DNA from: Luidia sarsii
Lineage: Eukaryota; Echinodermata; Asteroidea; Paxillosida; Luidiidae
DNA length: 64,000 nucleotides
Direction: 5' to 3'
Assembly: GCA_949987565.1 (NCBI GenBank)
Contig: OX465105.1
Location: forward strand, 16,160,426 to 16,224,425
How positions within the stretch are numbered: the first letter of the stretch is position 1; the number at the start of each line of letters is the position of its first letter. Below are positions 20,736 to 31,200 of the stretch, one piece after another. The notes under the pieces were generated by a model. The model was not told where the DNA came from and did no database searches. It worked only from the letters and a program-made list of their open reading frames with translations. Both the position numbers and the translations under genes were made by a program.

Positions 20736-23700
20736 TCAGGGGTCACCGGGGCCATCCCCGTCTTCCCCTTCGTCGTCCCTGGGCACCCTGACGTCCTGGT
20801 CCTCGTCGTACTGCAGCGCGGTGTCCACGCTGATCAGGAGGTCGCCCATGGACTCCTCGTCGGTCGGGTCCAGCGGAATGAAGCGGACCAGGCTGTAGTC
20901 CTCGATCTGCGAGGGTTGGGGGAGGGAAGGGGATGGGGTGGAGACGGTTTGCAAGACTCGTGAGAGAGCTGACAGAGAGGGGGTTCGCCTTCCTAGCGCA
21001 ATCTGCTAAAGTAGGAAATAAACTCTCCGACTGGGACAGGCAGAGGTCTGTTACACTTGGAATGAATGTCCTGATGGCACAAGGAAAGATTTTTACATTC
21101 TCTGTCATGCAATTAGAGAAACCTCTGTCAGTAACACTTCAGAAAACGAGTATGGTTCCAGTAAAAAAAAAAAGGTGAATGTGGTACGTGCAGCATGGTA
21201 GAAGTAGATCCTAAGTGGTAGATCAGCTTCACCTTATGCCATGCAAGGCATCCCTACATTTCAACCTTTGCTTCAGGATGGGCCAAGAAGCCGGCTTAGG
21301 CTCAGGCTCCGGCTTTGTCTTTCTTTCTTCCGTCCATTTTAAAGTACAAGGCATGAGAACGGGAGGCCTTTGGCTTAATTTTGTTAATGTTACGCTGCAC
21401 TGACAAAGAATCCAAAGCTTCAACTTCAACAGAGACGAAGTCGGAGCCGAAGCCTAGGCCGGGTTTTGCAAAAAGGACCATGGATTCGGCTCTACGGGAT
21501 TCTCACCAGATTTGCCAGGGCCGCGTTGAGCTTCTGGAACTTGGGCGACATGCTCGGCGTCTCGGCAAGGAGGACCTGAGGATCAGGATCCAAAAACCTG
21601 ACAGGGAAAAAAAAGGGTCTCCAAATGAGTCTACAGTTTTAGGGTGGCGTCTTATCTTTAAAAATGCATACATTTATTCATTTGACATTTATCCTTGGTC
21701 ACCGTAGTAATGCTGTCCGTCTAAGCCGTGAGAAAATGTCTTCGGACTATTCAACCACATGGACTCAACATCCAGGAGGATAATGACTAACACCATGCAG
21801 CTTTCTGATAATCCTTCTTTTGTGTTCAGTCCTTTACACTTCTCTCTTTGATCTTTCCCCCCTCTTCTCACTAATCCCTACCCTACTCCTTGCCTTTCTC
21901 TTTGATCTTTCCCCCTCTTCTCACTAATCCCTACCCTACTCCTTGCCCTTCCCTTTGATCTCACCCTACCAGCTTTACTCTTTGTCCTTTGTTTCTCATC
22001 CGTGTCCTATTCACTCTCTTCCCACTTCCTTCGTGTACATGTATCTGTGTTGTCCTTGTCACTCTGCCTTTGAGAAAGGTCCTGCTAGGATCGAAACGTC
22101 AGGCCCACTAAATTTTAACATTTATTCAGCGGTAAGAGTTGACACAAACACGAATGACCCAACTCACTTCTCCACATCTTTCTGGGCTTTCTTGCTCAGG
22201 AGATCCATCTTGGACATGACGTTTATGTGGGGAATCTCCAGGTTGACCATCGTCGATAGTGCAGTCATAATACCTACGAAGAAGCACACACACACAAACA
22301 CACGTACTTATTTTTGTATCATTGTGGAGACATTGCTTTGTAATTGTCCACTATACAACCGTGTGAGAAACGATGTTTTAAAAATGCCCTCATATCAACA
22401 GCATTCATTTCCCTGGGTAGAAATTTGGAAGATATGCTCCTTATATACAGCACTTCAATTTGAGACTGATTCTTACCCATCACAAATTTCCCGTTTTGGA
22501 GTTATTTCCACATACCAGTTTCATGAAAACCTTGTGGAGACCCATACACATTTACAATTTCACTGTGGAGACCTATTCAACCTATTGGACTACATGTAGG
22601 TCTCTACAAGGCACTACAGATTCACGCCCATTCCCAAACTCGTCCTTTTCACACTGACAGACTCCTGGGAGTTACTCCCCATGTGCTTTGCTTCCACTCA
22701 GGTCTTTTCAGTTGCATCGTCAAAATATCGTCAACGGTTTTAATGTGAAAAACCTTCAACGGTCTAATAAATAAAGGGTTTGTTTGACTTAAATTTAAAA
22801 AAAGGTGCACCCATATTGTGTGAAACCTGAACTGTTGTCGGTGGTTTGCATCCGAATGAAAACAGGGTCGTGATTCTTGGAGATATATGGCAGTTTACAA
22901 TAGTTAAAAGTTTCTGACTGGTGCCCCCATCTTGGCAAAGACTAGTTGATTCACAAACCTCTAGATCAATTAGCTACAGCAACTGTAACCCTTTTACTCC
23001 CTTTTTAACATTGGTTATGGTCTCAGGTTCAAGAAGTCTCGGGTTTGTCTCGGGTTCAAGTCCCGGTCCAGTCAAAGTTTGTTTGCCAATTTTTTTAATT
23101 TGTTCAAAAGTTTTCTTTGGATGGATGGATAGCTGAGATGTTAAGAGCGCTGGTATACAAAACCAGAGGTCTTGGGTTCAAGTCCCAGTCCAGTCAAAGT
23201 TTCCTTTTGCCATTGGTCAAGTTTTTCATTTTTATTTGTCTGCCTTTGAGAATGGAAATCCTAGGATCGCAAACATCTGGCCTTTAGGACGAGGCTTTCA
23301 CTTCAGGGAGGGGGGGAATAATGGGAAAAACTGGCCAGAAACGTGGCGTCACCTGAGAAGAACTTGCTGGTGTCCACCATGAACTGCGAGTCGATCAGGA
23401 ACAGGGCGCAGATGCGGAAATCCCAGCTCTGCAGCGTCTCCACCAGCTGCTTCATGACCGGAATGTGGGTGTACAACTCAATCTGGCCTGTGGGGGGGGA
23501 TGGGGGGAACACATTGGTACATGCATATGTGGCAGGGTTCAGAGCACTGGTACGTTCGACCGGAGGCCTCAGGTTCAAGTCCTGGCCCAGCCCAATTTTT
23601 CTTGGCCATTTTTTTTGTTTTTGACTTTGTTTGAGATAGGATAAATAGGTTTGCGGTGACACCATGTAAATTCTCTTTTGTGAGTAAGTGTGGTTCTGAA

Positions 23701-26700
23701 AAGAACCGGAGGAACTCGATGTTTCGAACAGTATACTCTGCTCGTCTTCAGACATGGTGTCTCCGCAAACCTATTTATCCTGATATTTCTCACCATGCAA
23801 ACCTTCAAATTTCATTTGTTTGAGATAGTTGACTATTTGGGAAGGCACCCGTGTAAGGACTGAATAGCTGAATTGGTTAGAGCACTGATACGTTAAGCTG
23901 GAGGTCTCTGATTTAAATCCAGGTTTAAGTCCTGGCCCAGCCAGGCAACTTTTGTCAAAATTGTTGAAATGATTCAGGGTTTGAAATTTGCGACAGCACC
24001 GAAAGCCATTCCACTGGCCGTGGTTCCCCTAAAAAACAAAAAAAACAAATCCACAGCCCTTTCAAACTTAGTCATCATCCGTTGTGCCCTCAAGACAGCT
24101 AAACAAAAATAGAAACAGTCGTCGGCTTGTTTGTGGTGGTAGCATTCAACGAATCGCACAAAAAAGTTTGCGAGATAAAAACTACGGTATTTGTCGGTGC
24201 TCGAGTGAAGATTTTCTCGAAAAGTGCAGCATTCCAGACCGTAACATTTCAACATGAGGAGTCTACCATGACCATCTACAAACTTAGATGTAAATAAGAT
24301 CTGAAATCTGTGGACATCGGTGTTTTCTGATCTTCCCAATGTTGTATTTAGCCTTTAGACTGGTACGGCTGAGTGCAGTAAATGCACCGGCGTCTACTGA
24401 CTACTGGGTTGGTTCAGACCCTGGGGTTAGCCGTGGGTAAGATGTGGCAGTGCCTACCTGGACAATCGAATATCAGGTAGTCATCATCCATGTCGCCCAG
24501 CTGCTCCTTCAGCCAGTCAAAGTTCTGTCCAAAGTACCTTGGAGTATAGATATAATGATAATAAGGCCAAATATAATTTAAAAAGAACCATGTTTCTTGT
24601 CAGGGTTTTGAAAAGAAGGAAGAGAGGATTTTTTTTTTTTTTTTTTTCAAGATGGCCGCCATTTTAAATTTTCCTGCAACCGTTAGTGTTTCCAATGTTC
24701 AAAGACACTTTTAGAATGAAAGATATGTGGGACAGAAGAACTGAACATATTTTAGTACAGCATCACAGACCGCAAGATTTCAACATGAGGATTCTATCAT
24801 GACCATCTACTGTATAAACTGTATAAATTAGAAGGAAATCTGTGGACATTGATGTTTTGCGATCTTCCCAATGTTGTATTGGGCCTTTGGATACCAATGA
24901 AGGGTTTCTGGCTGTCTTAAAGAAATAAATGAAAAGGGATAGAGCTACTTTTGTTTCCAATGCTTACCATCTTCAAATTAGCACCTACATGTATGTAGTT
25001 CCCAGTGAGTTTTTCCTTTATTTGTTTGACACAATAATGAAACGTTTTCCAATGCTATTCACTTCAAAAACAACTTGGTTCTAGTGAGGACAGATGCATG
25101 TACTTACTCCATACAGAACACCAGGCCGCCATTGGGCCCAAACCGGAGCTCCTCATCTGCCATGACGTCGTCCACTTCAATCAGTTCCTTGATATCTGCC
25201 AAGATGTGAAAATCAGAGTCATAAAAACAAAGAAATGAAGGCAAAACTGACCGGGAAGTTTTGAAAAAAAAAAAAATCCTGAAAATTGGTAAAGGAAACA
25301 TGGACTGGATTGGGATTCGAACCCGAGACCTCTAGTTTTGCGTACCAGCACTCAAACGCTGTTACACCAACCCGGAAGTCTCGGGTTCAAATCCCAGTCT
25401 ACGGGTAGTCAAATTTTATTTATTTATTTATTTTTTTTAATTTTTTTTTTTTTGGGGGGGGGGCATTTTTCAAAAAAAGAAAGATAAAAGTTGCAAACTG
25501 CTGAGTGACTTTGATCAAAGACTCAAGGGCAAATCTAAGAAGCTTTATAGATGGCCAGACATTTTGTCAGTATATTGATGGTTCCCTTTCCCTGAATGGT
25601 TTAAAGATGACATCAGTAGGGCTTTGAAGATATCCCGTGTTATCTGACACATTTCAGATACTTCCCCTCTAACTTCCTAAAGCAAAGCAGTGGGTGTTCA
25701 ACCTAAAAGCTCCATTTCCTTGTAACATAATTATTTGAGTTTGGCTGTTTTTTGCCACACCAGAAGCGAGGTTTCTCATCTCGAAAAGGTTTTCACATGC
25801 ATTGTGCAAACCCTCGCAAATAATCTAAAAAAAAATAACAACTGGCCTGTGCACTAAAGGACAGAAAAAACCACAAGAGGAAGTATTGAAGGTTCCCTTT
25901 GGGTAGTTCTCATACACGTACACTCTTCAAAACAGTCTCATTAGATCGCGTGTCTCATTAGATCTGGAACAGTATTTCAGCCTCGGTCAAAATCTTGTAA
26001 TTTTTGTTCACTTGCAATCGGCTCGGTTGATAGTCAAAATATTCGGCGGCAGGTGAATGAAAATCACAAAAGGAAGTATTTAAGGTTCCCCGGGGTATTA
26101 CTCGTACACGTACTCTCTTCAAGACAGAGTCTCATTAGATCTGGAACAGTATTTCTAATATTTTCTATTTCAGCCTCGGTCAAAATCTGGTAAATTTTGT
26201 TCACCTGCAATCGGCTGATAGTCAAAATATTCGGCAGCAGGGTCCAGGTTGACGACATGCGCGGCCCGCCGGATATTCTCGCAATGCCGAAGCATATTGC
26301 TGCAATAGGTTGACTGAAAATAAATAAATAAAATGCTTGAACCAAAAGATATCAAATAACCATATTTAACTAATGTAATGGAGAGGTTCTCAGTTCTATT
26401 TCACAATGTTGATTTTTTAGAGTTGAAGAGAAAATGCACCTTTTGTTATTAAATGTTAAGGTACATGTAGTAATACAGTAATATTAGTAGAACTATTTAG
26501 TAAGAGGCATAAAGTGCCCCTCACTTTAAAATTCTATAACCGGGTGATATTAATTAATCTATTCATAACTATGGTATCTGTAGTCCTTTCACTCATTTTA
26601 AACCATTTTTTTTGGGAAATTGTTTGATGATTGAAATAAAAAAAAAAGGAAAAACTTACTAGGAACTTTTGAACAATTACAAAAAAATGCCAAAGAAAAC

Positions 26701-26969
26701 TTTGACGGGAGTGAGACCTCTGATTTTGCATACCAGGGCTAACACCATCTGAATATTCTGAGCTATCCAGCCTTTACTCTTTAGATAGTTAAAATGCGAG
26801 TAAAAAAGGGTATCAGTTACAGTGGATACCAGTAGTAGGCTAGCCAGTAGTAGCTAATTTAGAGGTTTGTGAATCTAAATAAATTTGAGGAAAGTGAACA
26901 TTTTGAAGCCAGAAATCGCACCTTGCCACTGCCTGCTGGGCCAATAACAAGCTGTGCATAACGTGGCAT
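20736..26969 (-). CDS. GPN3: GPN-loop GTPase 3, complete
   Basis: Minus-strand exons: 26969-26922, 26313-26205, 25195-25108, 24537-24458, 23487-23353, 22273-22168, 21597-21507 and 20906-20736 (TGA). They total 828 bases, 275 codons; human GPN3 has 284. All phases close. The start [16 protein letters not shown] carries the P-loop (residues 10-17). [14 protein letters not shown] follows, then the GPN loop FGPNGG with Gly72-Pro73-Asn74, then [11 protein letters not shown] (G3, 106-110). The guanine-specificity motif is MSKMD (173-177), where human has TKMD. GPN GTPases dimerise and help assemble and import RNA polymerase II. The acidic tail ends [20 protein letters not shown]. An exon 2 fragment is duplicated in intron 2 (see 25867-26247). 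Confidence 0.95.
21268..21482. mobile_element. MITE of the CCGGCTTAGGCT family (R6)
   Basis: The left part has AGCCGGCTTAGGCTCAGGC, the right part the inverted complement GAAGCCTAGGCCGGGTTTTG. AATCCAAAGCTTCAACTTC lies between. Relatives are at 33288-33525, 36413-36662, 43436-43870, 45320-45895 and 46635-46789. This copy is in the last GPN3 intron. Confidence 0.75.
21712..22119. mobile_element. 410-bp dispersed repeat ending in the R1 motif, copy 1
   Basis: It begins CCGTCTAAGCCGTGAGAAAA, continues through CTTTGATCTTTCCCCC pyrimidine repeats and ends GAAACGTCAGGCCCACTAAA. It is nearly identical to 29500-29912. Non-coding, in GPN3 intron 6. Confidence 0.8.
23025..23225 (+). mobile_element. Two adjacent tRNA-derived SINE copies
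   Basis: Box-B-containing segments GGGTTCAAGTCCCGGTCC (23048-23065) and GGGTTCAAGTCCCAGTCC occur about 120 bases apart. Each is followed by GTCAAAGTTT. The second has a recognisable head GGATAGCTGAGATGTTAAGA. GPN3 intron 5. Confidence 0.65.
23520..23625 (+). mobile_element. tRNA-derived SINE, 5'-truncated
   Basis: It contains AGAGCACTGGTACG, CCGGAGGCCTCAGGTTCAAG and CCTGGCCCAGCCCAATTTTT. Box B is intact and box A is lost. GPN3 intron 4. Confidence 0.6.
23635..23818. mobile_element. R2 foldback element with short return arm
   Basis: GGTTTGCGGTGACACCATG and GTTCTGAAAAGAACCGGAGG are followed by ACATGGTGTCTCCGCAAACC. It is inserted beside a SINE in GPN3 intron 4. Confidence 0.75.
23822..23960 (+). 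mobile_element. tRNA-derived SINE
   Basis: GTTGACTATTTGGGAAGGCA leads into AATAGCTGAATTGGTTAGAG (box A region) and a split box B. The GPN3 intron 4 stretch to 24340 then carries sequence related to the TAAAGCCCC MITE. Confidence 0.6.
24100..24350. mobile_element. Decayed relative of the TAAAGCCCC MITE
   Basis: It shares GTGCAGCATTC, TCTACCATGACCATCTAC and TCTTCCCAATGTTGTATTTA in the same order as 61330-61571. A second partial copy is at 24755-24895 (TCATGACCATCTAC, CTTCCCAATGTTGTATT). GPN3 introns 4 and 3. Confidence 0.5.
25285..25410. mobile_element. Two SINE halves in opposite orientation
   Basis: GGATTCGAACCCGAGACC (minus-strand box B) is followed within 60 bases by GTCTCGGGTTCAAATCCCAG (plus-strand box B). 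This is one element inserted into or recombined with another, in GPN3 intron 2. Confidence 0.55.
25867..26247 (-). repeat. 190-bp tandem duplication that copies the 3' end of GPN3 exon 2
   Basis: Bases 25867-26053 repeat 26060-26247 with scattered differences. The duplicated unit includes about 40 bases of exon 2 (GATAGTCAAAATATTCGGC), the splice-donor region and the adjoining intron. The authentic donor reads GCAG|GTGAAC; the extra copy reads GCAAGTGAAC, which weakens the site. The reading frame in the copy is not extended. Confidence 0.75.
26655..26790 (-). mobile_element. tRNA-derived SINE, decayed
   Basis: On the minus strand it has GGCTGGATAGCTCAGAATA and a tail TCAAAGTTTTCTTTGGC. Box B is partly deleted. 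GPN3 intron 1. Confidence 0.55.
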
Positions 26970-28208
26970 CTTGACAGTCTCCAAACAAGGTTTGACAATC
27001 AATGTGGTGCAGATGACGGTCCACCTAAAAAAGCCGAGTGAATTGTTGTGAATAATTGACAAATTATTATTAGCAGAAGTGAAATTCAATAATACTAGTT
27101 ATGATACAAATTACAATAGTCAACAGTCATAGCCAGGTATGTCAGACTTGTCAGTCACACTGAGACCAGACAGTACAGACTGGACTAGTGACAGTGAGTG
27201 ACAATGACACAGTCAGTGAGAGGTCAGTAACACTATTCACTAAAGCCGTGTCCGCACTGGACTTATTTTTTATCGAGCCCGTTGGTAACATTCCAATGGG
27301 TAAATCTTCCTGGCGTCCGCACTTGGAGTGGACTTTCCGACTCGGGTAAACTAACCGAGACGATCGGTAAAACTAACCGACTCGTGTACATGTGTATGAC
27401 TGTACTCTAGGTACACAAACACGTTGTAACCCTGCGCCCGCACGAGTCTTGCATACAGTAACGTAACATGCGGGGCGCCGGATGTGTTTTTTTACCGAGT
27501 CGTTTACCGAGATGTCGTGTCCGGATTGGACCTATCGACTCGGTTAAACTGACCTGGTCAATTTAACCGGGCAGAAGTTGGTCGGTTAAACTACCCACTG
27601 GAGTCGGGTAAGTTACCTGGGAGGAAAACTTCTGAGTTCTGGGCTGTCCGCACTGGACAAGTTAAAATGGTCAATTTACCCATTTGCTCGGTTAGTTTAC
27701 CCATTTTAAGTCCAGTGCGGACGCGGCTTTACACTAACAGTAACAGTCTTTACTAACAGTAACAATTGTAACATAATTTAATTAACACTAGTAACAGTAA
27801 CACTCCCAGTGATATTAACACTGATAAAAAGTGATAATGATATTGATATAACACCATGGACTGGAGCTAACACCGAGTCCCTACAGAATTATGAGCTCGT
27901 TTAGGTGTCATCAGTTGGGGATAGATAATTCCAAAATTCCGTAGAATGATTACCTGAAATATAACTGCGTCACCGAAAATTAACGCCTTGGAAGTTGGTA
28001 TTCACTATTGTCATTCGTCAACACACTCTCCGCGTGCTCCTGGGCGCCGCCATGTTGGATGTCTGGCCTGCACCGGTGCATGGTGGGAAGTATTGGTGGA
28101 GATCACGTGACACGAGGAAGTGGTAGGAGGTGATTCTCTTCCGCCTACAAAATCTCAACGCGATTGTGAAGTTGAAATCTACCGTTTGAGAGGCTAAACT
28201 GTTCCAAG
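26970..28208. promoter_or_regulatory. Shared upstream region of GPN3 and ARPC3
   Basis: The start codons diverge from 26969 (minus) and 28209 (plus), 1,239 bases apart. A transposon-like element fills 27243-27729. Near 28050 the sequence is GC-richer and contains GCCGCCATGTTGGATG, a YY1-type GCCATNTT word, a likely core promoter area. A TTTTTTAG acceptor about 60 bases upstream of the GPN3 start suggests a 5'UTR intron. Confidence 0.45.
27243..27729. mobile_element. 487-bp MITE between GPN3 and ARPC3
   Basis: Ends: AAGCCGTGTCCGCACTGGAC and its complement GTCCAGTGCGGACGCGGCTT, flanked by TA on both sides. The inside repeats GGTTAAACT/AGTTTACC palindromes. No coding capacity. Confidence 0.85.
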
Positions 28209-31200
28209 ATGCCGGTGAGACTGTAGTTCATAATTGAGCAAGTCTGTGTGTTTTTACCGTGCGGATTTAATGTATTTGTTTACGTCTAAAACTAAAAAGA
28301 ATTCGGCCAAACTTTGTCCGTCCACCACGCACCCGTTTGTGCACAGATAAATACATGATTGATGGGCTGGGCTGAACACTGACACTGAACACTGACTGAC
28401 ACTTCCTCATTTTAAAGTCTATTTTATCCCTTAATTTTGAAATGAAACTGGATTAAAGCTACAAATAATGCAGCTATAATCATCTTCAGGTATATTGTTT
28501 TTAATTACTACAATGTTTTTTTTAGAAGTAGAACAATCCTGAAACCAACTATTATTATTATTAATAAATAGTAAAAAAGTAAAAAATGTTTCATATACTT
28601 TTTAGATTTAGGTTTACTAGTTTTAGTTTTACATCATAGGTGTTATAAAATCGTTTAAGATGTCACTTCACCTACAAAAGTTCACTGACTTCCTGATGCA
28701 CAGTTATGACCAAAAAATGAAAATGACCCTGTTCCGTAAACAAACTTGAGCGACTATGTACAGTATGTCACTATGTGCCATTTAAACTGTTGCAAAATGT
28801 CCTGAAACATTTTCAGCTTTATATGATATGAGTCCCTCCTCTTAGTCTTCATTTGTAGTACATGACCTACATCAACTGTACATAAAGCTTTGTATTTAAA
28901 AAAATTGAAATTTTGATCTCAAAATAGTTAAAACAAAAATTCAAGTGCTACATTACTTGTGGTAACCGTAATCCAACCTTCGGGTCTCTGACCTTCGGAT
29001 CTCTGACCTTCGGGTCTCTGACCTTCGGGTCTCTGACCTTCGGGTCTCTGACCTTCGGGTCTCTGACCTTCGGGTCTCTGACCTTCGGGTCTCTGACCTT
29101 CGGGTCTCTGACCTTCGGGTCTCTGACCTTCGGGTCTCTGACCTTCGGGTCTCTGACCTTCGGGTCTCTGACCTTCGGGAGGATGAGGGTTATGGTTACC
29201 GCAACTACGGCTACATTAAATGGACCTAACACTAAACAGTAAAAGTACAACCTGTGGGCGTGCATGTGATTGGAATCTGTTTGTATTTTGATCTCATCTC
29301 TTCGTTTGGATGTCTCCCTGCATCCAGGCCTATCACTCCTCCATGAGCTCCTCACTGAGTATGGGCAATATGGCTCTCCTGCCTCTCAACACCAAGTTCA
29401 AGGGGCCGGCCCCTCCTGGTAAGTGACATGGCTCGCATTGTGTACAGATGGCAGCGCTGGTGTACAGTAGTCTCAATGAGGAATAACTTCATAACCTCCG
29501 TCCGTCTTAGCCGTGAGAAAATGTGGATGAAGCGTCTTCGGACTATTCAACCACATGGTCTCAACATCCAGGAGGGTAATGACTAACACCATGCAGCTTT
29601 CTGATAATCCTTCTTTTGTGTTCAGTCCTTTACACTTCTCTCTTTGATCTTTCCCCCCTCTTCTCACTAATCCCTACCCTACTCCTTGCCTTTCTCTTTG
29701 ATCTTTCCCCCTCTTCTCACTAATCCCTACCCTACTCCTTGCCCTTCCCTTTGATCTCTCCCTACCAGCTTCACTCTTTGTCCTTTGTTTCTCATCCGTG
29801 TCCTATTCACTCTCTCCCCCCTTCCTTCGTGTACATGTATCTGTTTTGTCCTTGTCACTCTGCCTTTGAGAAAGGTCCTGCTAGGATCGAAACGTCAGGC
29901 CCACTAAATTTTAAGAAATAACCTCTCGAAATCCTCCAAAATCCTCCAGGTGGGAGGATTGAGGCTGAATGCAAAGATTTTCATGGAGGATTTTGGAGGA
30001 TTGAGGCTGGTTGGTGTTTGACTCAAATAAGGATTAAATTGGAGGATTGATTGTCACAATTTTGGAATTGTGCTGTGCAGTGTTATAGCTACGCTGGTCG
30101 GCGGTGGACGGGGCCGACCACCACGGATAATTTCCGTCCACCACTCCTGGTGAAAAACAATGCTTCCGACCGGCACTATGTTCACCCCATTATTACCCCA
30201 ATCTTTGTTTGGTTTCGGTAGTAAAATAAATTGTACTTTTTTGTAGCGTAACCGTCTCGCTAATACTTGTTCTGGAAGTTCCGATCAGGCTTGAGTAGCG
30301 CAGCGTGATCGTAGTCGTAATGCGTATGCAGCCATGTGGCCGCTGTGCACGTGCACTGTGCAGTATACAGTGTGTGCAAAGACGTGTTGTGTCATGTCAC
30401 ATGTGCCGCGCGTAGGCTGGTTTCGGCCCTACTGCTCCTGTAGTGTTGCTATGGCTTTACCTAGAGGCGGAAACCACACCTAGACTTGCCAACCTTGGTA
30501 ACGTTGCGAATGGAAATCGGTCATAACTAAAATACGCTACTTTCATCGTTTGTCTCCGAATGTTGTTTCCGCGTAGTTTAATATTATTCCCTTCGTTATT
30601 AATTTTGATAGTGGTACAAAATGTATGAATAAAAATCAGAGAATACAGGCTTCAAGTTGAGGGTAAAATTGACAAATTTGGACGGCGGTCGAAAAACGCT
30701 AGTTTGACTCTCTTTTTTTCTCCGTCATTTTGGCTCGATCTACCGCGGCCGCAAAGAGCGATTTTAAAGATTTCAACTTCCGATATCTCAAGAAATGAAT
30801 GAAAAATTGAAATCCTTCTCAAATTTTCCAGAATTTTGGAAAATACACTTTAGTTGACCGCGATACTTGAAACATCGCTAGTATAACTGTAATAAACATT
30901 AGTTTATTTGTTAGAAAACAAATGTAAGGGCTGGCGAAAGTCTACTAATCATTCCACATGTACCGAGTGCACACACAGTCAATTCAAACATGTACATTAT
31001 TCTTCAAGTTTTGTTGTTCAGTTTACTTGTTAATAAATTATTTATACACTGTACATGACTAACAACAAAACTTGCAGTAAAGTTAATTTGATTAATTAAT
31101 TAATCATTTTTATGTGATTAATTAATTTAATTTAACAGTACATGTAATACAACTTGTATTATAAGTTTTGTTGCTATCATTTTGACCACAGTCGCTAATC

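Noticed and set aside
21943..22599. 218-codon plus-strand frame in GPN3 intron 6
   Set aside because: It spans a dispersed repeat and the antisense of GPN3 exon 6; no protein-family motif.
28975..29180. CRISPR array
   Set aside because: The repeats are contiguous 15-mers without spacers, in animal DNA.
28948..29355. Minus-strand repeat protein of KVRDP units
   Set aside because: The 15-bp array is a multiple of three and therefore stays open in frame. It is intronic, inside a foldback element, with no start context or conserved neighbour.
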